A stretch of DNA of 64,000 bases, taken from Diorhabda sublineata (lineage: Eukaryota > Arthropoda > Insecta > Coleoptera > Chrysomelidae). Numbering within the stretch: position 1 is the stretch's first letter; every line of letters starts with the position of its first letter. The translations under genes and the position numbers were made by a program. The DNA is taken from contig NC_079485.1 in the NCBI RefSeq assembly GCF_026230105.1, positions 24,595,572 through 24,659,571 of the forward strand. The letters run 5' to 3'. Below, piece by piece: positions 35,405 to 45,659 of this stretch. The notes beneath the pieces were generated by a model that saw nothing but the letters and a program-made list of their open reading frames with translations, did not search any database and was not told where the DNA came from.

Positions 35405-35465
35405 TTTTTTTCGATTTATCAGTAATTGTCTTATCCTTTTTGCTTCTTTTCTTGGAGTTATCCAT
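35405..35465 (-). CDS. First coding exon of the two-exon gene; Lys-rich N-terminus
   Basis: ATG at 35465-35463 lies in a strong context (GCCATGG). It is followed by 20 codons (MDNSKKRSKKDKTITDKSKK) plus one base. The donor A|GTAAGT starts at 35404. Reading through instead of splicing hits a stop two codons later, as expected at a real donor. The leftover single base A plus AT at 29952-29951 restores the frame of the main exon (Asn then TDKEITSSS). The cluster KKRSKKDK (residues 5-12) resembles a nuclear localisation signal. Pairing with the main exon is inferred from strand, phase, order and splice consensus, not from transcript data. The 5'UTR start is not identified. Confidence 0.6.
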
Positions 35466-36560
35466 GGCTTATGAATAAAACACAAACACTTTTTTAAATG
35501 GTATTAATCCTCTTCTTCAAATTGTTGAAGAATATTGGAAAACAATTTGGAACTCTATTAAAAATTCTGTCTTTTTTAAGAATATATTCACTTTTGTTGA
35601 TACTATATTTAGCAAGATTATGAAGTTTGTGAATGTCTATCAAAAATCACTTCTCAATTAAAATCAGGTGGGACAATAATCAAAGCACTAGTAGATACAG
35701 GTATTACTACCAAAGTGAAAACTTTTCGAATAAGTGACTGATTAAAAGACTAAATCAAAATGAATGCGCTGATGCTAGGCAATAGTAACAAGTCATCAAT
35801 AACTTATCAATATTATTGTTTAGCAGACCCATTCACAAATTACATTTATCATTGTTTAAAAATGTACTCACAATACCTTCATGAATCATTTTCAAAACCA
35901 TAACAACTTTTTATTTATAAATTAAACCTTCCTTGAATTTTGAAACTGGTAATTCTTCTAATAAAAATTATCTTCCTTTTTTATATCCAGTTTTCATTAT
36001 GAATACTTCTAAATCCTCTTGTAGCAACATGAAATCATTGTATTATAATTATTCATTATAACGTAAGTTTAGATATTGTATAATTTTTTTCCGAACGAAA
36101 ATTGAATTTGAATTCTAACCAATTTTTAAATTTTTGTAGTTAATATATTCCCGCTTTCGGGATAAAATGAAATGTTACCAGATGATAACCTACATAATGA
36201 ACAAACACCATATATATAATGAACCAAACAAGCTATGATTTTGGTTCCCTTTTAGCCCATATAAATAAATATATTTATTAATAATCACAATTAAACATAG
36301 AATATGGAAATTCAATCGGGTATTCCTAAGGTGAAACATTTTCCTTGCTGTTAAGTAACTAATTAGTATGCCACCAACAATTCAAGCTCGATGCATTATA
36401 TAAGCTGATGACAACCTCATAGTGACAATTTTTTTTATCTCAATTCTCCAAAAACCATGTAGGTTCATGGTCATATTGGTCTTCCATTTTATTACCTAAT
36501 ATCAGAAGCTAAAATTTTTATTTTCAATAATTTTTTATTTTCAATAATTCCTTGTTGTCA
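35466..36560. other. Upstream region of the two-exon gene; no clear promoter elements
   Basis: AT-rich. A short direct repeat TTTTATTTTCAATAATT is doubled near 36517-36551. I see no convincing TATA/initiator pair or second exon. Confidence 0.35.
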
Positions 36561-36574
36561 TTCATCTGTCAGTC

Positions 36575-37114
36575 GGCGTTGTGCTACAGTCACATAAACA
36601 TGTCGCCATTAATCATGCTCCTACCAATTGTGAAGTGTGGTTTGTTTTCTACAGGCTGAGGCCACAGTGCTGGTGAAATCCATCGGAAAATGAGTCGTAT
36701 GTATAGGGAAAACTTCATAAGTGATGGTATTATGCATGAATGGTGTCGAAAGTTTAAAGATGGCCGTAATGATGTGCATGATGAAGGAGGCCAAGGACGG
36801 ATATCTAGCATTTCAAATAACCTGGTTCAACGAGTTGACAGAAAGAAAACCGCAGATTCACCATTACTGCTTTGTCTACGGAATTCCCAGAAGTTTCAAG
36901 GTCTGTTTCGAGCTCTATTGTTACTGAACGGTTAGGCTACATTGGTGACAACTTTCTTTGAAGAGGGTATTGAAAAGCTATTACAAATGTCTCAATCTCT
37001 TCTATCATTATGTTCGAATGTAACTGAAGTGTACCAATCTTTTTGTGATAAAATTATTGTTTTATATGAACTTTTATTAATAGTCTATCGGAGGTTTAAA
37101 AAAACTGCCCTCGT
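36575..37114 (+). pseudogene. mariner deletion derivative: N-terminus joined to C-terminus
   Basis: 36680-36930 reads the mariner DNA-binding half: HSAGEIHRKMSRMYRENFIS, then GIMHEWCRKFKDGRNDVHDE. After a frameshift come FTITALSTEFPEVSRSV and VTERLGY. Directly after (36945-36990) comes FFEEGIEKL, which belongs near the transposase C-terminus, so the catalytic middle is missing. The right end has CTGCCCTCGTA ending at 37114, whose reverse complement TACGAGGGCAG is a mariner-type terminal repeat. The left terminal repeat was not found. Confidence 0.75.
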
Positions 37115-37140
37115 AATTATATAAGTTGTTAATGTCAAAT

Positions 37141-37200
37141 CCATATTTTGGTAGAGTCCGAAATAGGTCAAAACGTCAATTTTTTATATGTTGTTTCAAA
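37141..37200 (+). repeat. Dispersed repeat similar to 9370-9425
   Basis: CCGAAATAGGTCAAAACGTCAATTTTT here and ACTGAAATAAGTCGAAACATCAATTTTT near 9376 are the same sequence with a few changes. Both are followed by T-rich DNA and TTTCAAAA. Probably the tail of an interspersed element. Confidence 0.5.
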
Positions 37201-38185
37201 ATTTTCAATCAATTTACCAACAAAAAATAGTATAAAATTTGATATGGAGTAGTAGAGTAGATTTCGTAGAATTGCTGACAACTATGGTTTCAAATGTATG
37301 AGCATAGGTCTATCGACAGATAATTTAGATGATTGCAGTTAGGCAATGAGGAAATATTAGGAGACTATTATCCTACTTAATTATATTGCTCTAAAAGAAA
37401 ATTTGCAAGTTATAGATGACTAATCTATCAGAATTTCATGCTAAACATTCAAGTCCATGTGTATAACTAAAAATAGTAAAATGGAATATGCAAAATATTT
37501 CAAAATGCTGTATTCTATTTAAAATTCACTGAAAAATGGAATTTTTGGTGTAAATTTCATACCATGGCTCCTGAACTCTCTACATAAATCAAATGCCTAC
37601 ATGTTTCACTATGTTCATTCACTCTTTAGCTATTTTTTCACACATTACAACTATTTTCGAATCATTTTAATTTTATCACACTGTACGTTAATATCTATGG
37701 CAATGAATTTCAACTTAACGCAATATGAGATTTTCAGCCAACTATTAGAAATCATATAACAAACTTTCCTTCAAATTACTGTAACTATATGTTCACACTA
37801 TACTTTTTTAACTTAGTCATCATCAGCACCTTTTAATTAATCATTCCTAAAAACCAATTGTACCAAGATTCACGTTACTAAAAATTTCAAAAATTCCATT
37901 TTTTGGTGCATTTCAGAGCAAATGTGGTTTTTAAAAAATTATTTTTCACAAGCATAAAAATTTCTGAAGAAAAATTGACTTTTAATTTCATGTCTCTAAT
38001 GAGATTTGATCTGCCCGTCATAGGATTGTAAGCCGCGTTATTGAACCATTAAACTATCGAAGCTATTTTATATTTGTAACCACATTTAGCCAAAGGCTCA
38101 AATAGATAATAAATTTTACAAAAATTCGTTACGAAATTTGTAGAATCAAGTTAATTCAATTACAAATACAATTATACGAATGAAA
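37201..38185. other. AT-rich stretch with no recognised feature
   Basis: No readable coding or repeat structure was found between the dispersed repeat and the mariner relic. Confidence 0.5.
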
Positions 38186-38229
38186 AATTCTTAGCCTACT
38201 ATAGAACCAAACAAAATTTCATGTCAAAA

Positions 38230-39290
38230 TATTTTATTACTCTCCTCTTTGGATACATTTATTACAGCGAACCTGCAACGTCTCTAGACCTTTCAAAAAA
38301 AATGTTTCTTCTTGCTCTGCAAACCAGACCTCCACAGCTTTTATTACCTCCTCGTTGGAAGAAAATTTACGACTTTTTTTCAGTTGAGGAAAGAGATGAT
38401 AGTCGGACGGAGCCAAATCTGGTGAATAAGGGGGGTGCTCTAGTAATTCAAACCCTATATCACGAATTTTTTGCATAGCAATATGAGATTTGTGTGCAGA
38501 GGCGTTGTTCTGCAAAAACAAAACACCTTTGGATAGCTTTCCGCGTCTTTTCTCTCTAATTTTTCCCGTAGAGTAGTCAGTAATGTCGAATAGTAATCTC
38601 CAGTTATTGTTCTACCCTTACCAAAAAAATCAATCATGATTACTTCATGGCAATCCCAAAAAACTTAAGCAAGAACTTTTCTAGCAGATTTTTGGACACG
38701 AAACTTCTTAGATCTTGGAGAACCAGAGTGTCGCCATTCCATCGATTATTGCTTTGTTTTTGTACCGAAGTCTCTTCCATAGTAACAATTCGGTTTAAGA
38801 AGTCTACATCGTTTTCATATCGAGCACAGATCGATCGCGATGCTTCTACCCTTGCACGCTTTTGGTCAACATTCAAACATTTTTGGGATCCATTTTGCAG
38901 CAATTTTTCTCATGTCCAAATTGACGTGAACTATATGATGAACGTGTTTGTATGAAATATTCAGTGCTTTAGATATCCGTCTTAGCCCAATTCGACGGTC
39001 TGATAAAATCATGTCATGAACTGCATCGATATTTTCGGGGACTGATACAGAAACTGGCCTTCCTGATCGGTCATCATCTTCAATGGAAAATTTACCTCTT
39101 TTGAAGCTAGCAGTCCAATTTTTCACGATCGCATACGAAGGACATTGATCATCAAGGGTATCAAGCATATCTTCGTAAATCTGCTTACCTCTTAACCCTT
39201 TTAAATACTTGTTGGTACTTGATGATGACTCGGTACTCCAATTTTTCGATTTTCACAATTTCGGTGCACATCTTTTTTCTTTCAATTTAT
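38230..39290 (-). pseudogene. Nearly full-length mariner transposase, frameshifted and catalytically dead
   Basis: On the minus strand, four overlapping frames cover the transposase in order. IEKLEYRVIIKY then GLRGKQIYEDM and WTASFKRGKFSIEDDDRSGR form the DNA-binding half (39265-39040). RRIGLRRISKALNISYKHVHH is the second helix-turn-helix. NRIVTMEETS at the first catalytic site has Asp changed to Glu. KGRTITGDYYSTLL leads to FLQNNASAHKSH, the second site, where Asp is Asn. PPYSPDLAPSDYHLF keeps the third Asp. The C-terminus FFLKGLETLQVRCNKCIQRG is present. The region DP.TK between sites is garbled. The family normally uses D,D34D, so two lost aspartates plus frameshifts mean no activity. Terminal repeats were not resolved. 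Confidence 0.9.
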
Positions 39291-39309
39291 TGCATAACTC
39301 TGGTTTACT

Positions 39310-40140
39310 TTTTCGACGTCAAACTTTACACTGACACTTCTGATAAGTTATTGTTTGTTGATATGGTAACGTAATATTTTGTTTATGCATGGAACTGGTC
39401 TAGGCTAACTTAATATCAATACATCCTCTAGAGTGAAATATTGTTTATTGAATCTTGTATTATTATCGCTTTAGATTTAAAAACGAGGATTCTAAAATGT
39501 TACCTTAAGATACATTTGACGCAAATGACGCAAAAGATTTTTCCGCAAATTTGCGCATTTATTATAATTTAGATAAGAATTAACTATGTATGTAGAAAAA
39601 TCTGTTGGTGAATAATTATAGGCCTTCATAACCGAAAATATGATTAATCAAGTCGAAAATTATGTAATACCCAAATATTTGTATCGGAGTCCTTTTGTCC
39701 GTATAACAATGACTCAATTTTATTTATAAAGTTTCAGTTTCTTTCATTCAATGAGAATTTATTGAAATTGGAAATGTCTTTTGTGTATTTGACCTTGTCA
39801 GTAATGTATTTTTTCCTCTTTTTCTTATTGTTAACAACAGACTTCAAGCTCAGCAATTGAGTAGTGAAAGGAGATTTGGGTGGGTTTAGAATCACGAAGA
39901 GAATTTATATGTTATTCCATGAAAAGTAGCAATTTTCTAAATAAAATCATGAGGTCTCATTGAAATGAAGATGACCATCAAGTACTACGAATATACAAAA
40001 ACATTCAGTTTGATTTATACAGTATGATATCTTAGTTTCTAAAATAAAGCCCCCCATAATACAATATTTGTAATAAGATGGAAAAGATCTTCACTTTGTT
40101 ATTTAACTAATTTGATCTCTCCTCTCATTATTTCTTTATA
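39310..40140. other. AT-rich stretch with no recognised feature
   Basis: Only short chance frames are present between the two mariner copies. Confidence 0.5.
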
Positions 40141-40145
40141 TTATT

Positions 40146-41185
40146 TACGAGGGTTGCTACTTAAGTTTTGGGGTAGACAAATAAAATTTATAATTGAATA
40201 TGGCTTTATTGTTTTTTAAAATATTCTCTATTGAGATCAATATACTTTCTTGAACCAATTGTCGAAGTATTTTTTCCATTCCGATTGAGGTACCTCCCAA
40301 ACATGTGATTTGAACAGCTTCGTCAGGTGTAGAAAAACGTTGACCTCGGAATTTATTTTTTATCTGCGAGAATAACATGAATCATTGGGTGCCAAACAAG
40401 GACTGCATGGCAAATGGCCAATCGATTCGATGTTTTGACAGTTCATACACGTTTTTGGTTTTGGTTTCCCGAATTTTGTCGAGCATTACTGGCAAAACAC
40501 ATGCTGGTGCACCATTCAGAATTATCTGTTCTATGCTGCTCTGATGGCGAACGATGGCGATATGTTCAGTTATTCTGAAAAAAAAACAGGCAACCATTTG
40601 CTTCGAAGTGCTTCGTCGCCTGTAACGTTCTTATGGACGTCTTTTGAAGCACCGTGATCAAATTTTTTCAGCATTTCTTTGCACCAATCAACACAAGCTC
40701 TTTTGAACGGTATCCAACGCTATCAATTTTTTTGACGCCGAATATTCATGCAATATTGAATGTATGCGAGTGGAACTAATGCTCAAGTATACTTAAATCT
40801 CACGGTATGTCACATAACTATCTTGGAATACAAAGCATCGATGTTTTTAGTCGATTTTAGACGACCTTCACGGAATTAATCCTGTAGCGAATTGCGACCA
40901 ATATTGAATTCGAAAAACCAGCGAAACACGGTGACTCGAGATAGTGCTTCATTGCCAAAAGTTGATCGGCACACTGCTGTTGGCTTAATATACGTTGAAA
41001 CTCATAGAACCTAATCGTACGAAAATCGTGATATAATTCAATTTTTTGACAAAGATGAATGTTTCAAGTATCTGTAAACAACTCAAATAGCACTCGTATG
41101 TCAACACTTCCTGAGTACCATTAAAATGTCAGATTTGACATATTCACATCAGTGTTCCCTCAAAACTTAACTAGCAGCCCTTGTA
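40146..41185 (-). mobile_element. mariner element with ~27-bp TIRs and internal deletion
   Basis: The left end TACGAGGGTTGCTACTTAAG and the reverse complement of the right end, TACAAGGGCTGCTAGTTAAG, match, and both continue into TTTTG(G/A)GG. Both ends carry TA. Minus-strand translation gives QRILSQQQCADQLL near 40990-40950, then a helix-turn-helix region, RNAEKI near 40670 and MVACFFFRITEHIA (40597-40555). It continues LDKIRETKTKNVYELS, FSQIKNKFRGQRFSTPDEAV (40372-40310) and the C-terminus. Compared with the related copy at 54950, the segment WIYAFEPGTKQQSTLWVFQD is absent, so the first catalytic block is deleted. The second catalytic block (HHDNAS) is also unreadable. Confidence 0.85.
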
Positions 41186-41189
41186 ATGA

Positions 41190-42160
41190 TAAATATCTAT
41201 CTATCTATAAACAATGTTTCTGTATTTACACGAAGAAATGAATTTGCAACGAAATAGAGTAGTGGAAAAAAGGAATTAAAGAAATTAGGTTATTGTTGAG
41301 TTGAAAAATTCATTACTACAAATTGATTATTTGAATTTATAGGATCTATCCAAAGTTTTTCGGTTAATACTAGATACTTAATAATTTATTAACCTGCAGC
41401 TCTCCATGACAATCCAGCTACGATTTACTCAAAATTAACAAAATTATTTAGCAAAAATATTTAAGGAATAAGAAAAATGTTCAAGTTCACTTTTAGTAGT
41501 TAAGATGGCTTCTTTTAATATGTAGAAGCAGTTACCATTTAATAAAAGAACTATTTCATTGTTAAAAAAGGAATATCCAGCCAAATACAAGTACAAGACA
41601 AGGAATGTAGGGAAGTTATAAGCGAAAATATGACCTTACGCTGGATACAAAATATCTATGTAAATTTCTTATTCATTAACACGCTTTTATTAGTTTCACC
41701 TGATGTTTCTCACAGACTTTTTGGCTTCGATTTTGAGCAATCATATTTGATTTAAACTTTACTCACTTGTCAAAGACTGATGACAATGCAATTATTCGAT
41801 CAAAATATCTGATTATCCTGATTAGATTCACCAGGATTCATAAATTTTATTTTGTATCCTTTGCATGACAGTAAGGAAGATAGAGCTAGTGGGCGAACTA
41901 CGTAAGCGTATATATTAAAGATGGGTTGAAAATAGCTAATTAATACCTTTTTAGAGTTAGTTATATTAAAAATTGAAAAATAAATTATAGTTTAAGAAAA
42001 CAAACAAGCTTTTAGTAATAATCAAACTGAAAATTTGAAAATAATTATTGGCATAAGAATCAAAGAAAAATAATATCACTATTTTAAAAGCGTGGGGGCT
42101 CTCTAGGAGATGTTTCGGAATGAAATTAGTAAAAAATTTAAGTCCTAAATTTCGATATCA
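41190..42160. other. AT-rich stretch with no recognised feature
   Basis: No coding, RNA or repeat structure was found. Confidence 0.5.
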
Positions 42161-42214
42161 TTTTTAGCGAGTTAGTCAGGTAATTGAAGAAATGGAAAAG
42201 AAAGGAAAGGGAAG

Positions 42215-42345
42215 ACGTAGTTAGTGAGTAATTTTCAGTAACGGGAAAATGATTCGAATGACCCGGTAAAAGAATCGAACTCAGATCTGGTGGTTACGCA
42301 CCACAAGCCCAGTTAAGCTATCCTGAGACACGTACCGTATTTATA
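42215..42345 (-). repeat. tRNA-derived SINE head
   Basis: The minus strand reads GTGTCTCAGGATAGCTTAACTGG, which has a tRNA A box (TAGCTTAACTGG). Downstream is GAGTTCGATTC, a B box. Between them GTGGTGCGTAACCAC can form an anticodon-like stem with a 7-base loop. There is no matching acceptor stem and the 3' part runs into a pyrimidine-rich body (CTTCCCTTTCCTTTC), so it is a SINE or tRNA pseudogene rather than a functional tRNA. Confidence 0.6.
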
Positions 42346-42419
42346 TTTCACTCAACTACATAACCAAGAGACCCACCGAGAAATACTATTGTCAATTTTA
42401 CTGTAGAGAGCCAATTCGA

Positions 42420-42530
42420 CCTTATTAAGAAAATGGGGAACGAAAGGAATATTGGAAAGGGAAGACTAAATTATTTTCAGTATCGAAAAAATCATTCGAA
42501 TAGTCCTCGGACTGGGAATCAGAAAGTTAG
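42420..42530 (-). repeat. Second copy of the SINE body, head truncated
   Basis: GGAAAGGGAAGAC...TTTTCAGTA(T/A)CG...ATTCGAAT repeats the block at 42207-42262 about 240 bp upstream. It is followed by TCCTCGGACTGGGAATCAG, equivalent to the region 3' of a B box. The A-box part is missing or changed. Confidence 0.45.
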
Positions 42531-42539
42531 TTGAAAAAT

Positions 42540-43930
42540 TTCAGCCCCCCTGGTTTTATAATGGTAAAATCAATTTTTTTATCTGTAATTTTATTCATAT
42601 ACCAAGAATTTTTTACTAGTATAGTGAGCTCAAAATTTAATTTTAGACACTAGATTATACAACAACATACTGATAAAGCTATTTGAAGTCATTCCAGCGT
42701 AAAGTTAATGTGTTATATTAAAGGTACAAACACAAAGGAATTTAAACATTTCCAGAATATAAAGATTAATTTTCAGCGCACGTAAGATGTTTAGTAGACA
42801 TAAAAACAAGTGCTTACTTTTTCTCATTAATCTACAACTCATTTGGCATTACTCATAACTTTTTCGATTAAATTACATCATAAAAAATAGGATAAAGATA
42901 GTAATCAAAACAACCACTCTAGCCACCAATTCATTTCACAAACAGTATGTTAACCTAAATGGAAAACCAAAACTGTTCAGTGAGGAAAATAATATTTAGT
43001 TTCAGGCGATTTGAATGGTTGAGAAACTTTCTTCCATTAGAGTTAAATGTAAACTCGTTTATCAACTTTGGTTAGATTTTCCCTTTAATTTAATCGAGTA
43101 ATAATTAATATTGACTAAACGAGTGAAATAAGTCTATTTTTAATTTTGTTACACAAGTAAAATTAGGGCGAGATTTGATAATTTTCTCATGAAATATCGG
43201 ACAGAATTACCACAAGATGGAACAGGTCCACTATTATGTCAACAAATTATTGAGAATCGTTAAATTCAACACAACAAATTTATTATTTATCCAAATTCAT
43301 TGAATTTTCTTTCACGAAAATAAACTAACAAATATTCAATAAAACGCATTTTTCTAGATTCGTCTTGAATACCCATCACAAATTCTCTTTTATACGTTCT
43401 GTTTTCTAAAGGCGAGATCTTCAAGGTGGTAAATTGAGTTTTGGAAAGAGAAATCGGCGGGAGCGATTTAAGGAACTACTTTCGCTATATTTTTTATGGG
43501 CACTTTCGAAGATGTCCTTGAGGTTTAAAAACGGGTTCCTCTTAGCAGCATTTCAATTGGAGAAGAAAAATGTTGCACAGTGCAATATCAAGTCAATAAG
43601 GTTAAGTCAATTATATGTATCGCATGTCCTTGGCTTTAAATTCTTGTGAAATGCGTTTCATCTGAAAATAATGACATGTAAGGCGTTCGTCGATAATTGT
43701 TAATCATCCATCTACAAAGTGTTAACCTATGGATTTCATCTCCAGGATGCAGCAGAATGCTGAATCATGATATGGGTATTATTATCTGACTGACTTTTTA
43801 ATCATTTTGATTTATTATTTATTGAAGATAATGCCCCAATACGATTTTCACCTAAAAATTGAAAATTGAAAAATAATTGATTCTGCCCTTAGAGATAATA
43901 CAAATAGACAGTACAGAAGTAGTTAAATTT
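42540..43930. other. AT-rich stretch with no recognised gene
   Basis: One 71-codon frame (43434-43649 plus) has no family resemblance. Nothing else is supported. Confidence 0.45.
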
Positions 43931-43935
43931 ATACA

Positions 43936-44789
43936 TACGAGATCTGGCTAATGAATAACGAGACTGGTTACGAAAAAGGGTTTTATTATAAAAAATATTC
44001 TACATTCGAATGCCCCCCTTTAATATACTCTCCTCTCTTCTCGCCACACACTTTTCTATACGTTTTTTCCATTTATCGAAGCAGTGCTGGAAGTTTTCTT
44101 TGGTGATGGCCTTTAAGACCTCTGCCATTTTTTGCTTTACTACTTCCATCGACTCAAATCGGGTCTTTTTCAAATCAGATTTTTCTACTTTTTCTAACCT
44201 TTCAAGGAAATCTGATTAGACCCGTAGACGCAAGAGCTTTTGGTCAGGAGTCAGATTTTTAGCACCAACTTCGCACAGACTTTTGTCGTGTGTAATTCCC
44301 CGTGTAAAATTTTCCTAACCGTTTCTTTATCGGCGTTTTAATCCTTGGAAATCATCTGGATGCTTATTCGATGATCTGCATGCACAATTCGGTTGATTTT
44401 GGTCCCTGTTTCTGGAGTTCAAACAGTCACAGGGCGACCTGGGCGCTGATCATCTTCAGTGCTCTCTCAGCCCTCACTCAAGCGCTTACACTACTCACAA
44501 ACACGCACACGAGATAGAGTATTGTCCCCATAGGCCTCTTGCAATTTAACGAGAAATTTGAGATTGATATTTTGCTCCTGTTTTTCGTCACACATGGTTT
44601 TCGGCACGAGAAAAAAACACGTTCGTTTCAAACCGCTACTGCACAAATACTCTAATAGTTACGGAAATGTGTTTTGGGTCGTGCATAGACAAGATATCTG
44701 GATACCCAACGCACTACTCGTTTTTTACCCCACCCTTCTAGGGCGCCCTCTAGGTGCGCAGTCTCGTTATTTAATAGACAGATCTCGTA
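43936..44789 (-). mobile_element. Short mariner deletion derivative with 31-bp TIRs
   Basis: The ends TACGAGATCTGGCTAATGAA (left) and TACGAGATCTGTCTATTAAA (reverse complement of right) both continue AATAACGAGACTG, 28 of 31 matching. The minus strand encodes the DNA-binding half: KLQEAYGDNTLSRVRVCEW, then RLSEGWESTEDDQRPGRPVT, TGTKINRIVHADHRISIQMI and ETVRKIL (about 44560-44290). It then passes into the C-terminal end: FLERLEK, KTRFESMEVVKQKMAEVLKA and NFQHCFDKWKKRIERCV (44215-44040). The catalytic core is missing, so it could only move with help from a related element. Confidence 0.85.
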
Positions 44790-45124
44790 GATATTAGATT
44801 ATATTGTATGTACTCGTTTTAAAATACTCGAAATTTATAAAATTTGTTTAAATTAATACCTTATTATGTGATACGTCGTTATGGTTGATCAATGTTTAAT
44901 AAGATTAGATCATAGATTGGAAATCACTTAAATCGATTTTTCCAATACCGGTCCTGGAATTTCTAAGTTTAGCCAATACCAGTCGAATAATTGTTAATAG
45001 TCTAATGCATCATAAAAAAATCAAAAAATCAAAAGAGCTTTGTAAAAGTTGTAGCCAATTAAAATTTATGGTCAATTTCACAAATCAACCTTAATAAAGA
45101 GGGGTTGACACTTTTTAGTTGCCT

Positions 45125-45163
45125 CATGATATTCTTCCTGAGGGAGACACCCTGTATAATTGC
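45125..45163 (-). mobile_element. Isolated end of a CAGGGTG-type element
   Basis: GGGAGACACCCTGTATAATT is the reverse complement of a TACAGGGTGTCTCCC end. No partner end was found nearby. Confidence 0.35.
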
Positions 45164-45659
45164 CGAACTTTCCAGATTTCTCGAGTTTTTTTTACTTCTT
45201 TGCTGAATTTTTGGTGCTGAAATTTTTTAGTAGTTTTTCTGTATTCTATTTGTTTCCAAACCTTCTGGAAAATGTCACTAGTGACGGCGTTGATTTATAA
45301 CACTACCTTGTTACTTGTTCTGATCGTATCGCTCATACACTTCGAGTAGCCTTGAAACATCTCTCTTTCTCTCTCTATTGGAAAATAAATAAATTATTAA
45401 TAATCAACAAAAAGTGGACGTGAAATGGTGAAATAAACAATATTAGATAAATGCATGACAACTTTAAGAAATAAGGAAAATGTCTAGAATCTTGGATTTC
45501 GAAGCTTTTTGTAAAGTGACATGCTGGTTATCCTGAAACTTCTTATAACTAGTCTTGTAGTCATGAAGTGTCCAATTGCTTCACGTTCTTCCAACCATTA
45601 TCTCTTTGTTTATTGCTAAGACATTAATGGGTACAAAAATTTAAAGCAGCCGTAGCAGC

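Noticed and set aside
38221..38955. Plus-strand ORFs of 85 and 102 codons
   Set aside because: They lie antisense to a clear mariner transposase on the minus strand.
42260..42345. A functional tRNA gene
   Set aside because: A and B boxes are present but there is no acceptor stem and the anticodon stem is short; better explained as a SINE head.
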